A stretch of 64,000 bases of DNA from Sutcliffiella sp. FSL R7-0096 (GCF_038595065.1 NZ_CP152003.1:1716001-1780000), one strand, 5' to 3'; shown: positions 54,411 through 63,287, counted from the first letter of the stretch. Notes: a model not told the origin generated them from the sequence alone. Made by a program: numbers and translations.

Positions 54411-56607
54411 ACATCTTGTTCTAAGTGGGGTGGCTGTTGTTTTATTCCTCCCATTCTTCCTCTATTTTATCCAGCCGCAATACTCCATTTTCATAGCGGG
54501 GCGGCAGATGGCAAAAGGGGAACTGGCAGGTAAAGAGAAGGTTTTGGACCTTCTAGAAAATGGGAATATCTTGTCGGAGCAGAGGTTTGCGCTCATTAGA
54601 GACTATATGATAGAGGGTGTGTATTCGCTGGATTATGATGTGTATGTGGGAACTACTTCCACGTATTGGTCTGATGCTAATCAATCCAAGGTCAAATTCA
54701 CCAAAAAGGAGCGTGTGCCATATCTTCTGGAATATGTAGAACATGGGCCCACAAATGGGTACATGGAGGAGGCTGCTCTAGAGTTGGCCCGCTATTACCA
54801 TCAGAAGGGGAAATGGGAAAAAGGAGACAAGGTGCTCCAAATGGCTTTGGATCGGGCAACGAGTTATTTCAGGTCTCAATTAGCTACCGAGCAAATCGAT
54901 TTGGCGGTACAAAACAAACAGTTTGAAACTGCACAAGCATATATTGAAGCCTTTTATGAAAAAGTGAACAAAGAAGATTACCAAATGATAACTAAGGTTG
55001 CCAAGTCACAAGTAGAAGTTCTGTTACATCTTGGAAAGAAAGAAGATGCACTTGACCTGGCAGAAAAAACAATCTCCGATTCAAATGGCAGGGGTATGGG
55101 AGGAAAAGATGAATACGCCGACCTCCCCCTTGCAGAAAAACAGCTACAATCTCTTTTGGATAGGTTAAAAAGTGGAGAAGGTTCTTTTGGAAATGTAAGC
55201 GGGAAAATCTATAAATATGACAAGGAAAAAGAACTAATGGAAGGCGTAGGTGTCTTCCTACGTGAAAAAAATAACCTTTATTACAGCATAGGGTCAGAAG
55301 AGCAATTCCAGGCTGTGACAGATGAAAATGGAGAATACGTTTTTGAGAATGTGCCATCCGGCAGCTATCAGCTTTTTTATGGATTCACTTATGATCAGAT
55401 TGACGGGTATACCCTTTCCATGCCGGCAAATCCTTGGATTGAAGTAGAGGGGAGTGATGTAGCGGTATATGAATCTATGATTCAACCGTTAATGGAGATC
55501 CATACCCCAGTGAATTCAGAAGAAATTTTCGAAGACGAAATCTTGTTTTCATGGGATCCTGTGGATGGTGCGGCGTACTACAGCATCAGTGTTGGAAGGG
55601 AATTGGAAGGTGGTGGGTCCGTTTCTCATCAACTGAAAAGCGGAATAAGAAGCTCCGAAATCAGTATTACTAAGGAAGAACTCCATTATTCACAAGGTAT
55701 CATTCAATTTACAGAGGAAAGTGACTGGGAGGAGATAAATTACTCTTCGGTACTTGGCTTCGCAGATCCAAGAGGTCACTTCTTTTGGAACGTCCAGGCT
55801 TATAATGAAAATGGTGATTTGATTACTCAAAGTCAGGGATATAGATTAGGGGATGATACATTTGGAAATCTGCCTATGTTCTACCTTAAAAATAGAGAAC
55901 TGACGGAAGCGGATAAAGTGTTGCTCAAAAACAAGCCAAAGAAAGCGCTGGGAATGTATAAGGACAGTTTTGCGAATAATCCAGATGACCTGCACAGCCT
56001 ACTCATGATTAGCAAAATAATCGGTGTAGAGTCAGATGTACTGAATATATCCTCCAAAGAACAGGCAATCCCTTACCTGGAAGAATTAACACGAAAATCT
56101 CCAAGTGAGGTCTTGTTCCTTGATATTCTCGATTACTATTATGACAAGAAAGAATGGCAATCTTATGATAAGTGGTATGCAAGATTTGAAGAAATAAAGG
56201 GACCTATCCTTAATGAATATATAGAGGGCCAACACGCTTTGGCGCTGATGAAACAAGGGGAGTATGAAGAGGCTAGAGCCAAGTTTCAATATGTGATGGA
56301 TCAAGGGTATCAACATGAATTCATTGATGAATGGATCGCTCTCGAATTATATTTGGGGACATCGATGGAAATGGTGGAAGAGCTGGGCCGACAATACCCT
56401 GAACAGGGAATCCATGAAGTTAGGATCGATTGGGAAAGATTAATTAAAAATCTCCAACGTGAAAAGGAACAATACGATAGTTATGAGGATGAAATGAAAA
56501 AAATAATGGAATGGGTTGTAAAGGAGAAAACAACTGAATTAGAAACTTGGAGGTCCTCTACGGAAAAGATTGAGTTAAAAAGATTTGTAGACGAAATGAG
56601 AAAATAA
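54388..56607 (+). CDS. Large membrane-anchored protein with TPR and carboxypeptidase-regulatory-like domain
   Basis: A 739-residue protein: one N-terminal membrane anchor (about residues 10-30), TPR-like helices (about 120-230; LARYYHQKGKWEKGDKVLQM), a beta-sandwich like carboxypeptidase-regulatory domains (TDENGEYVFENVPSGSYQLF, about 270-350), a fibronectin-like segment (ILFSWDPVDGAAYYSISVG, about 385-480) and C-terminal TPR-like repeats (about 500-690). Most of it lies outside the membrane. It probably acts as a sensor or partner of the sigma/anti-sigma pair encoded with it. No family for the whole chain is recognised. Confidence 0.65.
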   Translation: MKIRVKIKHLVLSGVAVVLFLPFFLYFIQPQYSIFIAGRQMAKGELAGKEKVLDLLENGNILSEQRFALIRDYMIEGVYSLDYDVYVGTTSTYWSDANQSKVKFTKKERVPYLLEYVEHGPTNGYMEEAALELARYYHQKGKWEKGDKVLQMALDRATSYFRSQLATEQIDLAVQNKQFETAQAYIEAFYEKVNKEDYQMITKVAKSQVEVLLHLGKKEDALDLAEKTISDSNGRGMGGKDEYADLPLAEKQLQSLLDRLKSGEGSFGNVSGKIYKYDKEKELMEGVGVFLREKNNLYYSIGSEEQFQAVTDENGEYVFENVPSGSYQLFYGFTYDQIDGYTLSMPANPWIEVEGSDVAVYESMIQPLMEIHTPVNSEEIFEDEILFSWDPVDGAAYYSISVGRELEGGGSVSHQLKSGIRSSEISITKEELHYSQGIIQFTEESDWEEINYSSVLGFADPRGHFFWNVQAYNENGDLITQSQGYRLGDDTFGNLPMFYLKNRELTEADKVLLKNKPKKALGMYKDSFANNPDDLHSLLMISKIIGVESDVLNISSKEQAIPYLEELTRKSPSEVLFLDILDYYYDKKEWQSYDKWYARFEEIKGPILNEYIEGQHALALMKQGEYEEARAKFQYVMDQGYQHEFIDEWIALELYLGTSMEMVEELGRQYPEQGIHEVRIDWERLIKNLQREKEQYDSYEDEMKKIMEWVVKEKTTELETWRSSTEKIELKRFVDEMRK

Positions 56608-56611
56608 TAAG

Positions 56612-56650
56612 AAAGAAGGAGCGCCCGCTAATGATGAGCTAGCGTTCCTT
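56612..56650. terminator. Bidirectional terminator
   Basis: AAGGAGCG...GCTA pairs with TAGCGTTCCTT around a nine-base loop between the sigma operon and the convergent patA. Confidence 0.65.
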
Positions 56651-56663
56651 CTTCCGTTTATCT

Positions 56664-57818
56664 TTAAAATTTTCGCAAGAATCCTTCTAATCGGTCCATT
56701 GCCTTTTCAAGGGTTGACATATCGTATGCGTAGGAAAGTCTTACATAACCTTCACCTAGTTCTGAAAAAGCACTACCAGGAACAACGGCTACGCCAGCTT
56801 CCTCCACAAGTTTCATGGCGAAATCAAATGATTTCATATTGTATTTTCGAATGGAAGGGAACAGGTAGAACGCCCCGTCAGGCTTCACGACATCCAACCC
56901 CATTTCCAAAAGTCTCCCATACACATATTCCATTCTTTCTTTATATTGGACCTTCATTTCATCCGCATCATCTATCCCGGTGGTCAATGCATCCAATGCG
57001 GCATATTGTGAAACAGAACTCGCACAGGATACATTGTATTGATGAACCTTCAACATCTGCTTCATCACATATTCAGGACCGAAAACAAGACCGATCCGCC
57101 ACCCTGTCATGGAATGGGATTTAGATACCCCATTAATGACGATGGTTTTCTCCCGCATGCCAGGCATAGACGCAATGGAGCGGTGTTTTCCATCAAAAAC
57201 AAGTTCGCTATAAATTTCATCCGATAATATGAATATATCTTTATCCTGCAACAAAGCAGCTATTTCCTTAAGTTCGCCTTCCGGTAATGCGGCTCCAGTA
57301 GGGTTAGAAGGGTATGGGAGAATAATGCAACGAGTTTTTTCTGTTAAGTGTTTTTCTATCAGCTCTGCAGTCAATTGAAAACCTGAATTCCTAGTATCAA
57401 TATGTACTGGGGTAGCGCCACAGAGCCTGATGATCGGCTCGTACCCAGGATAGACAGGTCCAGGGAGTATCACTTCTGTGCCGGGTTCCAAAATCGTTCG
57501 AAAGGCAATATCAATTCCTTGACTTGCTCCAATGGATACTATTATTTCTGATCCTGGATCATAGGACAAGCTGTACTTTTTGCTAACAAAATCAGCTCCA
57601 GCTTTTCTAAGTTCTGGAATGCCGGCATTGGGTGTGTAAACCGTTTTATTCGTCTCTATGGAGGTTATGCCTGCCATCTTTACATGGGTTGGTGTCGGAA
57701 AATCTGGTTGCCCTATTGTCAATGAAAGGACATCCTCATACTTTGCCACAAGGTTAAAAAATCTACGGATACCTGAAATTTCAATATCTCGTACATTCGA
57801 ATTAATAAGATGCTCCAT
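56664..57818 (-). CDS. patA: Aminotransferase A
   Basis: About 384 residues, a fold-type I PLP aminotransferase closely matching B. subtilis PatA (N-acetyl-L,L-diaminopimelate aminotransferase in lysine/diaminopimelate synthesis). The N-terminus EHLINSNVRDIEISGIRRF and LTIGQPDFPTP are family-specific. The PLP Lys is in INGVSKSHSMTGWRIG, the PLP Asp in ILSDEIYSEL and the substrate Arg near YVRLSYA. AAAGGAG lies 7-8 bases before the ATG at 57818. The repeat copy at 57865 lies directly upstream. Confidence 0.93.
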   Translation of the reverse strand: MEHLINSNVRDIEISGIRRFFNLVAKYEDVLSLTIGQPDFPTPTHVKMAGITSIETNKTVYTPNAGIPELRKAGADFVSKKYSLSYDPGSEIIVSIGASQGIDIAFRTILEPGTEVILPGPVYPGYEPIIRLCGATPVHIDTRNSGFQLTAELIEKHLTEKTRCIILPYPSNPTGAALPEGELKEIAALLQDKDIFILSDEIYSELVFDGKHRSIASMPGMREKTIVINGVSKSHSMTGWRIGLVFGPEYVMKQMLKVHQYNVSCASSVSQYAALDALTTGIDDADEMKVQYKERMEYVYGRLLEMGLDVVKPDGAFYLFPSIRKYNMKSFDFAMKLVEEAGVAVVPGSAFSELGEGYVRLSYAYDMSTLEKAMDRLEGFLRKF

Positions 57819-57864
57819 ATGAATTGCTCCTTTATTAAAGGCCACTGAAAAACAAAAACTAAGC

Positions 57865-58001
57865 TGTTGATTTTAGCAAAAGGAAAAGCCTCCAGCGGGA
57901 GAGTAGCGTCAATGTTGAGACCCCGCCGGCGCAGCCCGAGAAGGCTTAAGGTCGCCCTTGGATAACGTTAGCCGTTTAGGAAATCAACAGCGGCATTAAA
58001 C
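57865..58001 (+). repeat. Dispersed repeat family, copy near patA
   Basis: GTTGATTTTAGCAAAAGG at the left end and AAATCAACAGCGGC at the right, with AGCGGGAGAGTAGCG, TTGAGACCCC and GAGAAGGCTTAAGGT between. It is the best match to the copy at 6674. Confidence 0.8.
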
Positions 58002-58155
58002 CAATCAACAGAATCATCTCCATTTTCAGTGGTCTCTATTTATGTACATACTTTTTAAGTAAGTGTACCCGACTTTTTTATCCTTGTCCAAAGGATTATC
58101 GGTACAGGTGTAGTATATGTATGTACAGGACCATGGAGCGGGAGGATGAAAAAGT

Positions 58156-58608
58156 ATGTTGAAAATCTGGTTTGTACTTCTGGCGTTGTTTGGTGGGATA
58201 CTTGGAGGGATCCAGGCTCCCATCAATAGCCAGTTGGGACGAAAGATAGGAAGCTTGGAGGCGTCTTTTGTTTCTTTCTTTATTGGGACGGTGTTTTTAT
58301 TATTACTTTCTACGTTTTTCGGTAGGGGAAATCTGCTACAGGTTACCCATGTGCCTAAATGGCAGCTTGTAGGTGGGTTCCTTGGGGCATGTTTTGTAAC
58401 CTTTGTCATCATAGCAGTTCCAAAAGTGGGGGTTGCCTTGACGATAATCTCAGTTATTGTGGGCCAAATGATAATCAGTTTAGTGATTGATCACTTTGGA
58501 TTGTTTGGCACAACGAAGATAGTGGTCAATTACCAAAGGGTGATTGGGATTGCCCTTATGCTTGTAGCATTATTTTTTATTTATCGAGGGACGGTAGCGG
58601 TAAAATAG
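58156..58608 (+). CDS. DMT-superfamily membrane protein, DUF606/YdcZ-like
   Basis: A 150-residue protein with five hydrophobic segments. The opening LLALFGGILGGIQAPINSQLGRKIGS fits the DUF606 half-size DMT family (read in two parts: GGILGGIQAPINSQLG with the following RKIGSLEASF). Such proteins often occur as pairs forming dual-topology transporters, but no partner gene is adjacent. Substrate unknown. GGAGGATG lies 5-6 bases before the ATG. A CCGA/TCGG hairpin sits in its upstream region. Confidence 0.85.
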   Translation: MLKIWFVLLALFGGILGGIQAPINSQLGRKIGSLEASFVSFFIGTVFLLLLSTFFGRGNLLQVTHVPKWQLVGGFLGACFVTFVIIAVPKVGVALTIISVIVGQMIISLVIDHFGLFGTTKIVVNYQRVIGIALMLVALFFIYRGTVAVK

Positions 58609-58778
58609 AGCAATTTCGCAAATGCGCGAAATTCATCCTGCAATCCCTGAATATAGGTATGAAGAGGGGTTTCAAGATACCTAGAGTGGGGATGGAAACG
58701 TTTGTTTGCCTTTAGTCGTACTAGGGAAGTCCTATAAAAATGAGAGGCTAGTAGGATAGGAAAAAACTTACATAACGT

Positions 58779-58793
58779 TTATAATAATTATAA
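58779..58793. promoter_or_regulatory. Perfect PerR box
   Basis: TTATAATAATTATAA, a 7-1-7 inverted repeat identical to the B. subtilis PerR consensus TTATAATnATTATAA; the flanking bases extend it to a 19-bp palindrome (58777-58795). It overlaps a possible TATAAT -10 and lies 117 bases before the gene at 58910. The rest of 58609-58909 contains an ATTTCGC/GCGAAAT hairpin (58612-58632) and no gene. Confidence 0.7.
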
Positions 58794-58909
58794 ACACAGA
58801 ATATTCACATAATATTTCTCTGGTTCCATTGCCTGTTTGATTGCACTCCTTTCACCTTAGGATTACGGATTTGGTGTCTGTTGGATTCCGCCTGAAAGGG
58901 GATTGTGTA

Positions 58910-59131
58910 ATGGATATTGTGCTACAAATCTGGTTAAGGCTGTTGGAAAGGTATGCAGAGGAGTTGTTTTTCCAAGATTCATCATCAGGGGTCTTTTCAT
59001 TTTTGATCGTTGGGGTGCTTGCTTATCTTTACAAGCAGGAAAAAGAGATAAATAGAAAATGTACCTGCTGTCAAACAAATCAAAATACAGAAGAGAGAAA
59101 GCTACCCGACAATAAAGAAGAAGCGGAATGA
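58910..59131 (+). CDS. Small membrane protein with Cys-rich tail, PerR-box gene
   Basis: About 73 residues: an amphipathic N-terminal helix (IVLQIWLRLLERYAEELFF), a hydrophobic segment (GVFSFLIVGVLAYLY) and a polar tail with a CTCC motif near residue 48, which could bind metal or react with oxidants. ATG 58910 follows AAAGGGGATTG. It is the only gene downstream of the perfect PerR box, so peroxide or Mn/Fe-dependent expression is a reasonable inference. No family recognised. Confidence 0.6.
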   Translation: MDIVLQIWLRLLERYAEELFFQDSSSGVFSFLIVGVLAYLYKQEKEINRKCTCCQTNQNTEERKLPDNKEEAE

Positions 59132-59153
59132 ATTTCCGCTTCTTCTTTATTGT
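59111..59153. terminator. Bidirectional terminator, 18-bp perfect stem
   Basis: AATAAAGAAGAAGCGGAA pairs with TTCCGCTTCTTCTTTATT. It contains the last codons and stop of the 58910 gene and the stop region of the convergent IDEAL-domain gene, so both end in one hairpin. Confidence 0.9.
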
Positions 59154-59383
59154 AGGTGAGAAAATTGCGTCAATAAGTCATTATAGTCACTGGAAAGAGT
59201 TTGGAATTTTTTGCGGTTGCCAGCAGCTAAAGCTCGATCTATTTCGTTCATTAGCCTATTTTTGTGAAATTGGAAGACAGAAGAGTCGACAATGATTTGA
59301 GCGACTTTCTCCTCTTTTGTCATTTCAAAACTTTTGAAAGTGGAAACAGATTGTTCTGGTTGAAAAGAAAAATGCTTATTCAT
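59147..59383 (-). CDS. IDEAL domain protein
   Basis: A 78-residue protein with the IDEAL motif in its C-terminal half (FHKNRLMNEIDRALAAGNRK, then FQTLSSDYNDLL). IDEAL domains are short helical protein-interaction modules of Bacillaceae, seen in proteins such as those linked with adaptor roles. No catalytic function is expected. AGGGGGTAGAAATT precedes the ATG. Confidence 0.8.
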   Translation of the reverse strand: MNKHFSFQPEQSVSTFKSFEMTKEEKVAQIIVDSSVFQFHKNRLMNEIDRALAAGNRKKFQTLSSDYNDLLTQFSHLQ

Positions 59384-59736
59384 AATTTCTACCCCCTGTG
59401 CGAAATTTTGGATTGCGTGTTAATTGGGTGAATCATGAAAAGGATAAAATGAAAGAAGCTACTCATCCTTTTTCCTATTATCTGATATTTTGTCCTGTTT
59501 GTGAAGTGTTGTTTTTAGAAAATTTAGATATATCAGAAAAAATAGTGGCAATTCTGTAAAAGAGTGACAATGGATTTAGTTGTATTGGTTACTTATTTTA
59601 GAATATACCCAAAATATGAATGCTGAAAACAAAGTCAATGAAACTTGGCGGTTAATATCTCTATAAATGTAAATCCTATTCGTGAAACATTTGATTAAAG
59701 AATCCTTTTTTACCTTTTATCCTTGAATTATCCTGC

Positions 59737-59781
59737 AAAAACGAATATTATTAGAAAGGTTTCAATAATACATTCGTTTTT
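59737..59781 (+). promoter_or_regulatory. Hairpin directly before the purine permease gene
   Basis: AAAAACGAAT pairs with ATTCGTTTTT and an inner TTATT/AATAA extends the stem; GGGGGA, the Shine-Dalgarno, follows at once. It could be a terminator/attenuator or a translation control hairpin. I saw no purine-riboswitch aptamer in 59384-59793; the rest of that gap is AT-rich and empty of genes. Confidence 0.5.
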
Positions 59782-59793
59782 GGGGGATTTTTT

Positions 59794-61092
59794 GTGTTTG
59801 AAAACTATTTTGAATTGAAGAAATATGGTACAAGTGTCAAACAAGAAATTTTAGCAGGAATCACAACGTTCCTGACAATGGTCTATATTATATTTGTTAA
59901 CCCTGCCATTCTTTCTGCGGCCGGTATTCCATTTGAGCAGGTGTTTATGGCAACCATCATTGCTGCTGTCATTGGTACTTTAACAATGGGGATATTTGCA
60001 AAATATCCGATTGCTGTCGCTCCCGGAATGGGACTCAATGCATATTTCACTAGTGTGGTAGCCACTCAGGGGTTAACCTATCAGGCAGTATTGGGAACGG
60101 TTTTCCTGGCTGGTCTGATTATCATCATACTAAGTTTAACTAGATTGAGAAAAACATTGATTGAGGCCATTCCTGCACCGTTAAAGTATGGGATCACAGC
60201 TGGTATCGGCCTGTTCATCGCTTTTATTGGATTGAAGATGGCAGGCATCGTTGTCCCGAACGAAGAGACAATGATTACTTTAGGTGATCTCACAAGCCCT
60301 GTAACTGCACTTGCGCTCGGAGGACTTTTCATAACGCTAATTCTTATGGCAAGGCGTGTATCGGGTGCATTGTTTTATGGGATGTTAATTACCGCGGTTC
60401 TTGGTTACTTTCTTGATATGTTGAATTTCAATGGAATTGTGGACATGCCGCCAGCTCCTCAGTTCATTCATCTTGGCGAAGCTCTAAGTGGTGTGGTAGC
60501 AAACGGTCTATATACGGTCGTATTTGCATTCATCCTGGTTACTATTTTTGATTCTACAGGAACATTAGTAGGAGTATCGGAACAGGGCGGATTCATGAAA
60601 AATGGGAAACTAGCAAGAACGAAGCCCGCTACACTTTCCGATGCATTTGCAACAACAGCAGGTGCTGCCCTTGGTACAAGTCCATCTTGTGCCTATATCG
60701 AATCATCTGCGGGAGTTGCAGCAGGTGGAAGAACCGGATTGACATCGGTGGTGGTAGCAGGATTATTTTTACTTTCGATGTTTTTCTCACCTGTCATCTC
60801 TGTCATTTCCGGTTTGCCTGCCATCACGGCGCCGATCTTGATCATTGTCGGCTGCTTTATGATGGAAGGTCTGGCGAAGATAGAATGGAAGAACTTCGAT
60901 GAGGCTTTCCCGGCGTTTGCCATCATTTTGACTATGCCTTTGACTTCAAGCATTGCAACGGGTATTGCGGTAGGATTCATTACGTATCCGGTGATGAAAG
61001 CTGTAACCGGGAAGGGGAAGGAAGTTCATCCGTTGATTTATTTGTTTGCGGTGATCTTTTTGATCCAAATGGTATTCTTTCCAGCCCACTAA
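59794..61092 (+). CDS. Purine permease, NCS2 AzgA/PbuG-like
   Basis: A 432-residue membrane protein with about twelve to thirteen helices. The opening FELKKYGTSVKQEILAGITT, YIIFVNPAILSAAGIP and APGMGLNAYF match the AzgA/PbuG/PbuO group, which imports hypoxanthine, guanine or adenine with protons. The later SCAYIESSAGVAAGGRTGLT contains the conserved substrate-site region. Start is GTG with GGGGGA before it. It is monocistronic with a strong terminator. Confidence 0.93.
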   Translation: MFENYFELKKYGTSVKQEILAGITTFLTMVYIIFVNPAILSAAGIPFEQVFMATIIAAVIGTLTMGIFAKYPIAVAPGMGLNAYFTSVVATQGLTYQAVLGTVFLAGLIIIILSLTRLRKTLIEAIPAPLKYGITAGIGLFIAFIGLKMAGIVVPNEETMITLGDLTSPVTALALGGLFITLILMARRVSGALFYGMLITAVLGYFLDMLNFNGIVDMPPAPQFIHLGEALSGVVANGLYTVVFAFILVTIFDSTGTLVGVSEQGGFMKNGKLARTKPATLSDAFATTAGAALGTSPSCAYIESSAGVAAGGRTGLTSVVVAGLFLLSMFFSPVISVISGLPAITAPILIIVGCFMMEGLAKIEWKNFDEAFPAFAIILTMPLTSSIATGIAVGFITYPVMKAVTGKGKEVHPLIYLFAVIFLIQMVFFPAH

Positions 61093-61115
61093 ATTATATC
61101 TAAATTTAACATAAG

Positions 61116-61148
61116 CGCGCCCCATTCTGTCTATGGGGCGCGTTTTTT
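61116..61148 (+). terminator. Terminator of purine permease gene
   Basis: CGCGCCCCAT pairs perfectly with ATGGGGCGCG, then six T. Its right arm (TCTATGGGGCGCGTTTTTT) is repeated with one change at 61210-61228, inside the 3' end of the PadR gene. Confidence 0.92.
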
Positions 61149-61205
61149 GGTTTTTACTATTGACCTCCGTTCCAGTAAGTTTTTGCCTTTCATAGATCGT
61201 ACTGT

Positions 61206-61781
61206 TCAATCTATGGGACGCGTTTTTTCTGTTGAGGGATTTTCTTCGTAAAATATGCCTTTTTCTGCTTCTTCCTGCAGTTTTGTCAGCCACTTCAATT
61301 CTACCTTGCACAGCTCATGTGCATTTTCCATGATGGCCTGAGAACCTTTAGGGGCATGTATCCCGTAAAGACGGTACACCCTCTCAAGCATCTCGAGTTG
61401 CATTTTAGTGTGTGCAATTCGCTCGGTTAGAGCCTTGCGTATGACATCTTCTTCTCCATGATGAATAAAAGCCAGGGCTGTATACATCGGATGAAAGTGA
61501 GTGCTTTCGGTTTGAATCTGTTTTTTTAGTAATTGTTGAAAAGCTTCCATACCTTTAGGAGTAATACTATATATCGTCTTATCAGGCCTGGATTGATCAG
61601 TGACCACTTTCTTTACCTCGATAAGTTCCTTATTGAGAAGCTGCTCTACTGCATAATATAAAGAACCCTTCGCCATTTTTATATATTGTTCCATATTCCT
61701 TTCATGCATCACCTGCTGAATTTCATAGGGGTGCTTGTCCCCCTCCATTAGTAGTCCCAGTATCACAAGTTTCATTGTCAT
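61206..61781 (-). CDS. PadR family transcriptional regulator
   Basis: A 191-residue regulator with the PadR winged helix (LVILGLLMEGDKHPYEIQQV, then GSLYYAVEQLLNKELIE and the wing YSITPKGMEAF) and the C-terminal PadR-C/Vir_act_alpha helices (IRKALTERIAHTKMQLEML). It probably senses a small molecule and represses an unseen target; no divergent efflux gene is adjacent. The last codons (KTRPID) come from a duplicated terminator arm, so the native end may have been altered. Start is the ATG after AAAGGTGTGAAC. Confidence 0.9.
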   Translation of the reverse strand: MTMKLVILGLLMEGDKHPYEIQQVMHERNMEQYIKMAKGSLYYAVEQLLNKELIEVKKVVTDQSRPDKTIYSITPKGMEAFQQLLKKQIQTESTHFHPMYTALAFIHHGEEDVIRKALTERIAHTKMQLEMLERVYRLYGIHAPKGSQAIMENAHELCKVELKWLTKLQEEAEKGIFYEENPSTEKTRPID

Positions 61782-61987
61782 TTTCGTTCACACCTTTGTC
61801 AAGAAAGAGTGGTTTGCTTCTTATTATATAGGAAATAAAGGATTCCGGACATTTATGATGGGTTAAAAAATAGTGTCATGATTATTAACAGGTATGACAT
61901 AGTGTATTATGGGGGGATTTTATCCTGGCATCATTACAGTGATTCATTGATGATATGCACCATTTTTTGTGAAGGGAGGTCAATGTG

Positions 61988-63253
61988 ATGGGTTATTACA
62001 CGTATCCTCATTATTATGGATATCATCCATATTTTCAAAACCATTATTATCGAACATTTCCTTACCAACAGCAATATCAGCACTTACGGTTTTATCCGTC
62101 GAAACATCAAGGGAAAAGACAATTAGATCCTGAGTTCCAGAAGGTATGGGCAGTCATGCAGAAGGAATTGGAGCCTGTTTATGAGAAACTGATGGAATTC
62201 AATATGAACAGGGCTACAGCAAGGTTCTTTGTACAGCAGTTTGCTATTTTTGCCATCCAAAACGCAGGTAAAGTAACAGGTTCCAACACACAGAAGGTGA
62301 ATCAGCTATGGAACATGTTTCTACAGAATAATGTGTGGTTGATGGGTTTGCTTACAGCATACAGGATTCCACGCCAAGAGGTGGAACGGATTGTCAAAAG
62401 GGTGTTCACTCTTACGTTGGAAAATATCAACTTCTCGCCGGATAAAGATTGGAATGGATGGGAAAGCCTCGGAGGAAGATTGACATCAGGCCCTGGATCT
62501 TCTTCATGGGCAGCCAATCGTCTCGATATCTTCGCCAGAGGAGAAAATCGCAATTTGATTCATAAGTGGTGGGATGGAACCAGATGGAGTCAATGGGAAA
62601 ATCTTGGTGGTGTGATTGCTTCTTCCCCTGCAGCCGTTTCATGGGGAGAGAATCGAATTGACGTATTTGCAAGAGGGGAGAATCAGGAGCTACTCCATAA
62701 GTGGTGGGACGGAACCAGGTGGAGTGAATGGGAAAACCTTGGTGGAGTCTTGAGTTCTTCCCCTGCAGTCAGCTCCTGGGGGACTAATAGGCTGGATGTA
62801 TTTGTACGTGGAACAGACCGTGCTTTGTATCAAAAATACTGGGATGGCCGTCGATGGAGCGACTGGAACAGACTTGGTGGCAATTTGACTTCCGCACCAG
62901 GGGCTGTATCATGGGGACCGAATCGTATAGACATTTTTTCAAGGGGTGAGCAACAGCAACTCATCCATAAATACTGGGATGGCCGAAATTGGAGTGAATG
63001 GGAGAGCTTGGGAGGGCGTTTAAGTTCAAGTCCTACCGCTTCCTCATGGGGACCGAATCGATTGGATGTTTTTGCCCGTGGGGAAAACTTTGGGCTGATC
63101 CATAAATATTGGGATGGTGCAAGATGGAGTGATTGGGTTGAGATTGGTGACCAATTGACTTCAGAGCCATCCGCTATATCCTGGGGCAAAAATCGCATCG
63201 ATGTCTTTGCAAGAGGAGAGAACAACGAACTTTTACACCTTTGGAAGGACTAG
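61988..63253 (+). CDS. Beta-propeller repeat protein, PLL-lectin-like (DUF346), with Tyr/His-rich head
   Basis: About 421 residues. The head (to about 35) is rich in Tyr, His and Pro (YPHYYGYHPYF), as in some spore coat proteins; a helical region follows (about 50-145). From about 150, six repeats of 45 residues each read W..LGG.L.S.P...SWG.NR.D.FARG....L.HK.WDG..W. The last stops before WDGxxW and the first opens with a separate DWNGW, fitting ring closure. The pattern matches the PLL/DUF346 sugar-binding propellers. No signal peptide. GGGAGG precedes ATG 61988. Confidence 0.8.
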   Translation: MGYYTYPHYYGYHPYFQNHYYRTFPYQQQYQHLRFYPSKHQGKRQLDPEFQKVWAVMQKELEPVYEKLMEFNMNRATARFFVQQFAIFAIQNAGKVTGSNTQKVNQLWNMFLQNNVWLMGLLTAYRIPRQEVERIVKRVFTLTLENINFSPDKDWNGWESLGGRLTSGPGSSSWAANRLDIFARGENRNLIHKWWDGTRWSQWENLGGVIASSPAAVSWGENRIDVFARGENQELLHKWWDGTRWSEWENLGGVLSSSPAVSSWGTNRLDVFVRGTDRALYQKYWDGRRWSDWNRLGGNLTSAPGAVSWGPNRIDIFSRGEQQQLIHKYWDGRNWSEWESLGGRLSSSPTASSWGPNRLDVFARGENFGLIHKYWDGARWSDWVEIGDQLTSEPSAISWGKNRIDVFARGENNELLHLWKD

Positions 63254-63259
63254 TGGATG

Positions 63260-63287
63260 AAAAGCTGACTATTTTGGTCAGCTTTTT
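63260..63287 (+). terminator. Terminator after propeller gene
   Basis: AAAAGCTGAC pairs perfectly with GTCAGCTTTT, followed by T. Confidence 0.9.

Noticed and set aside
59384-59793. Purine riboswitch before the purine permease gene
   Set aside because: The conserved aptamer loops and P1 stem could not be found by eye; only a terminator-like hairpin is present.
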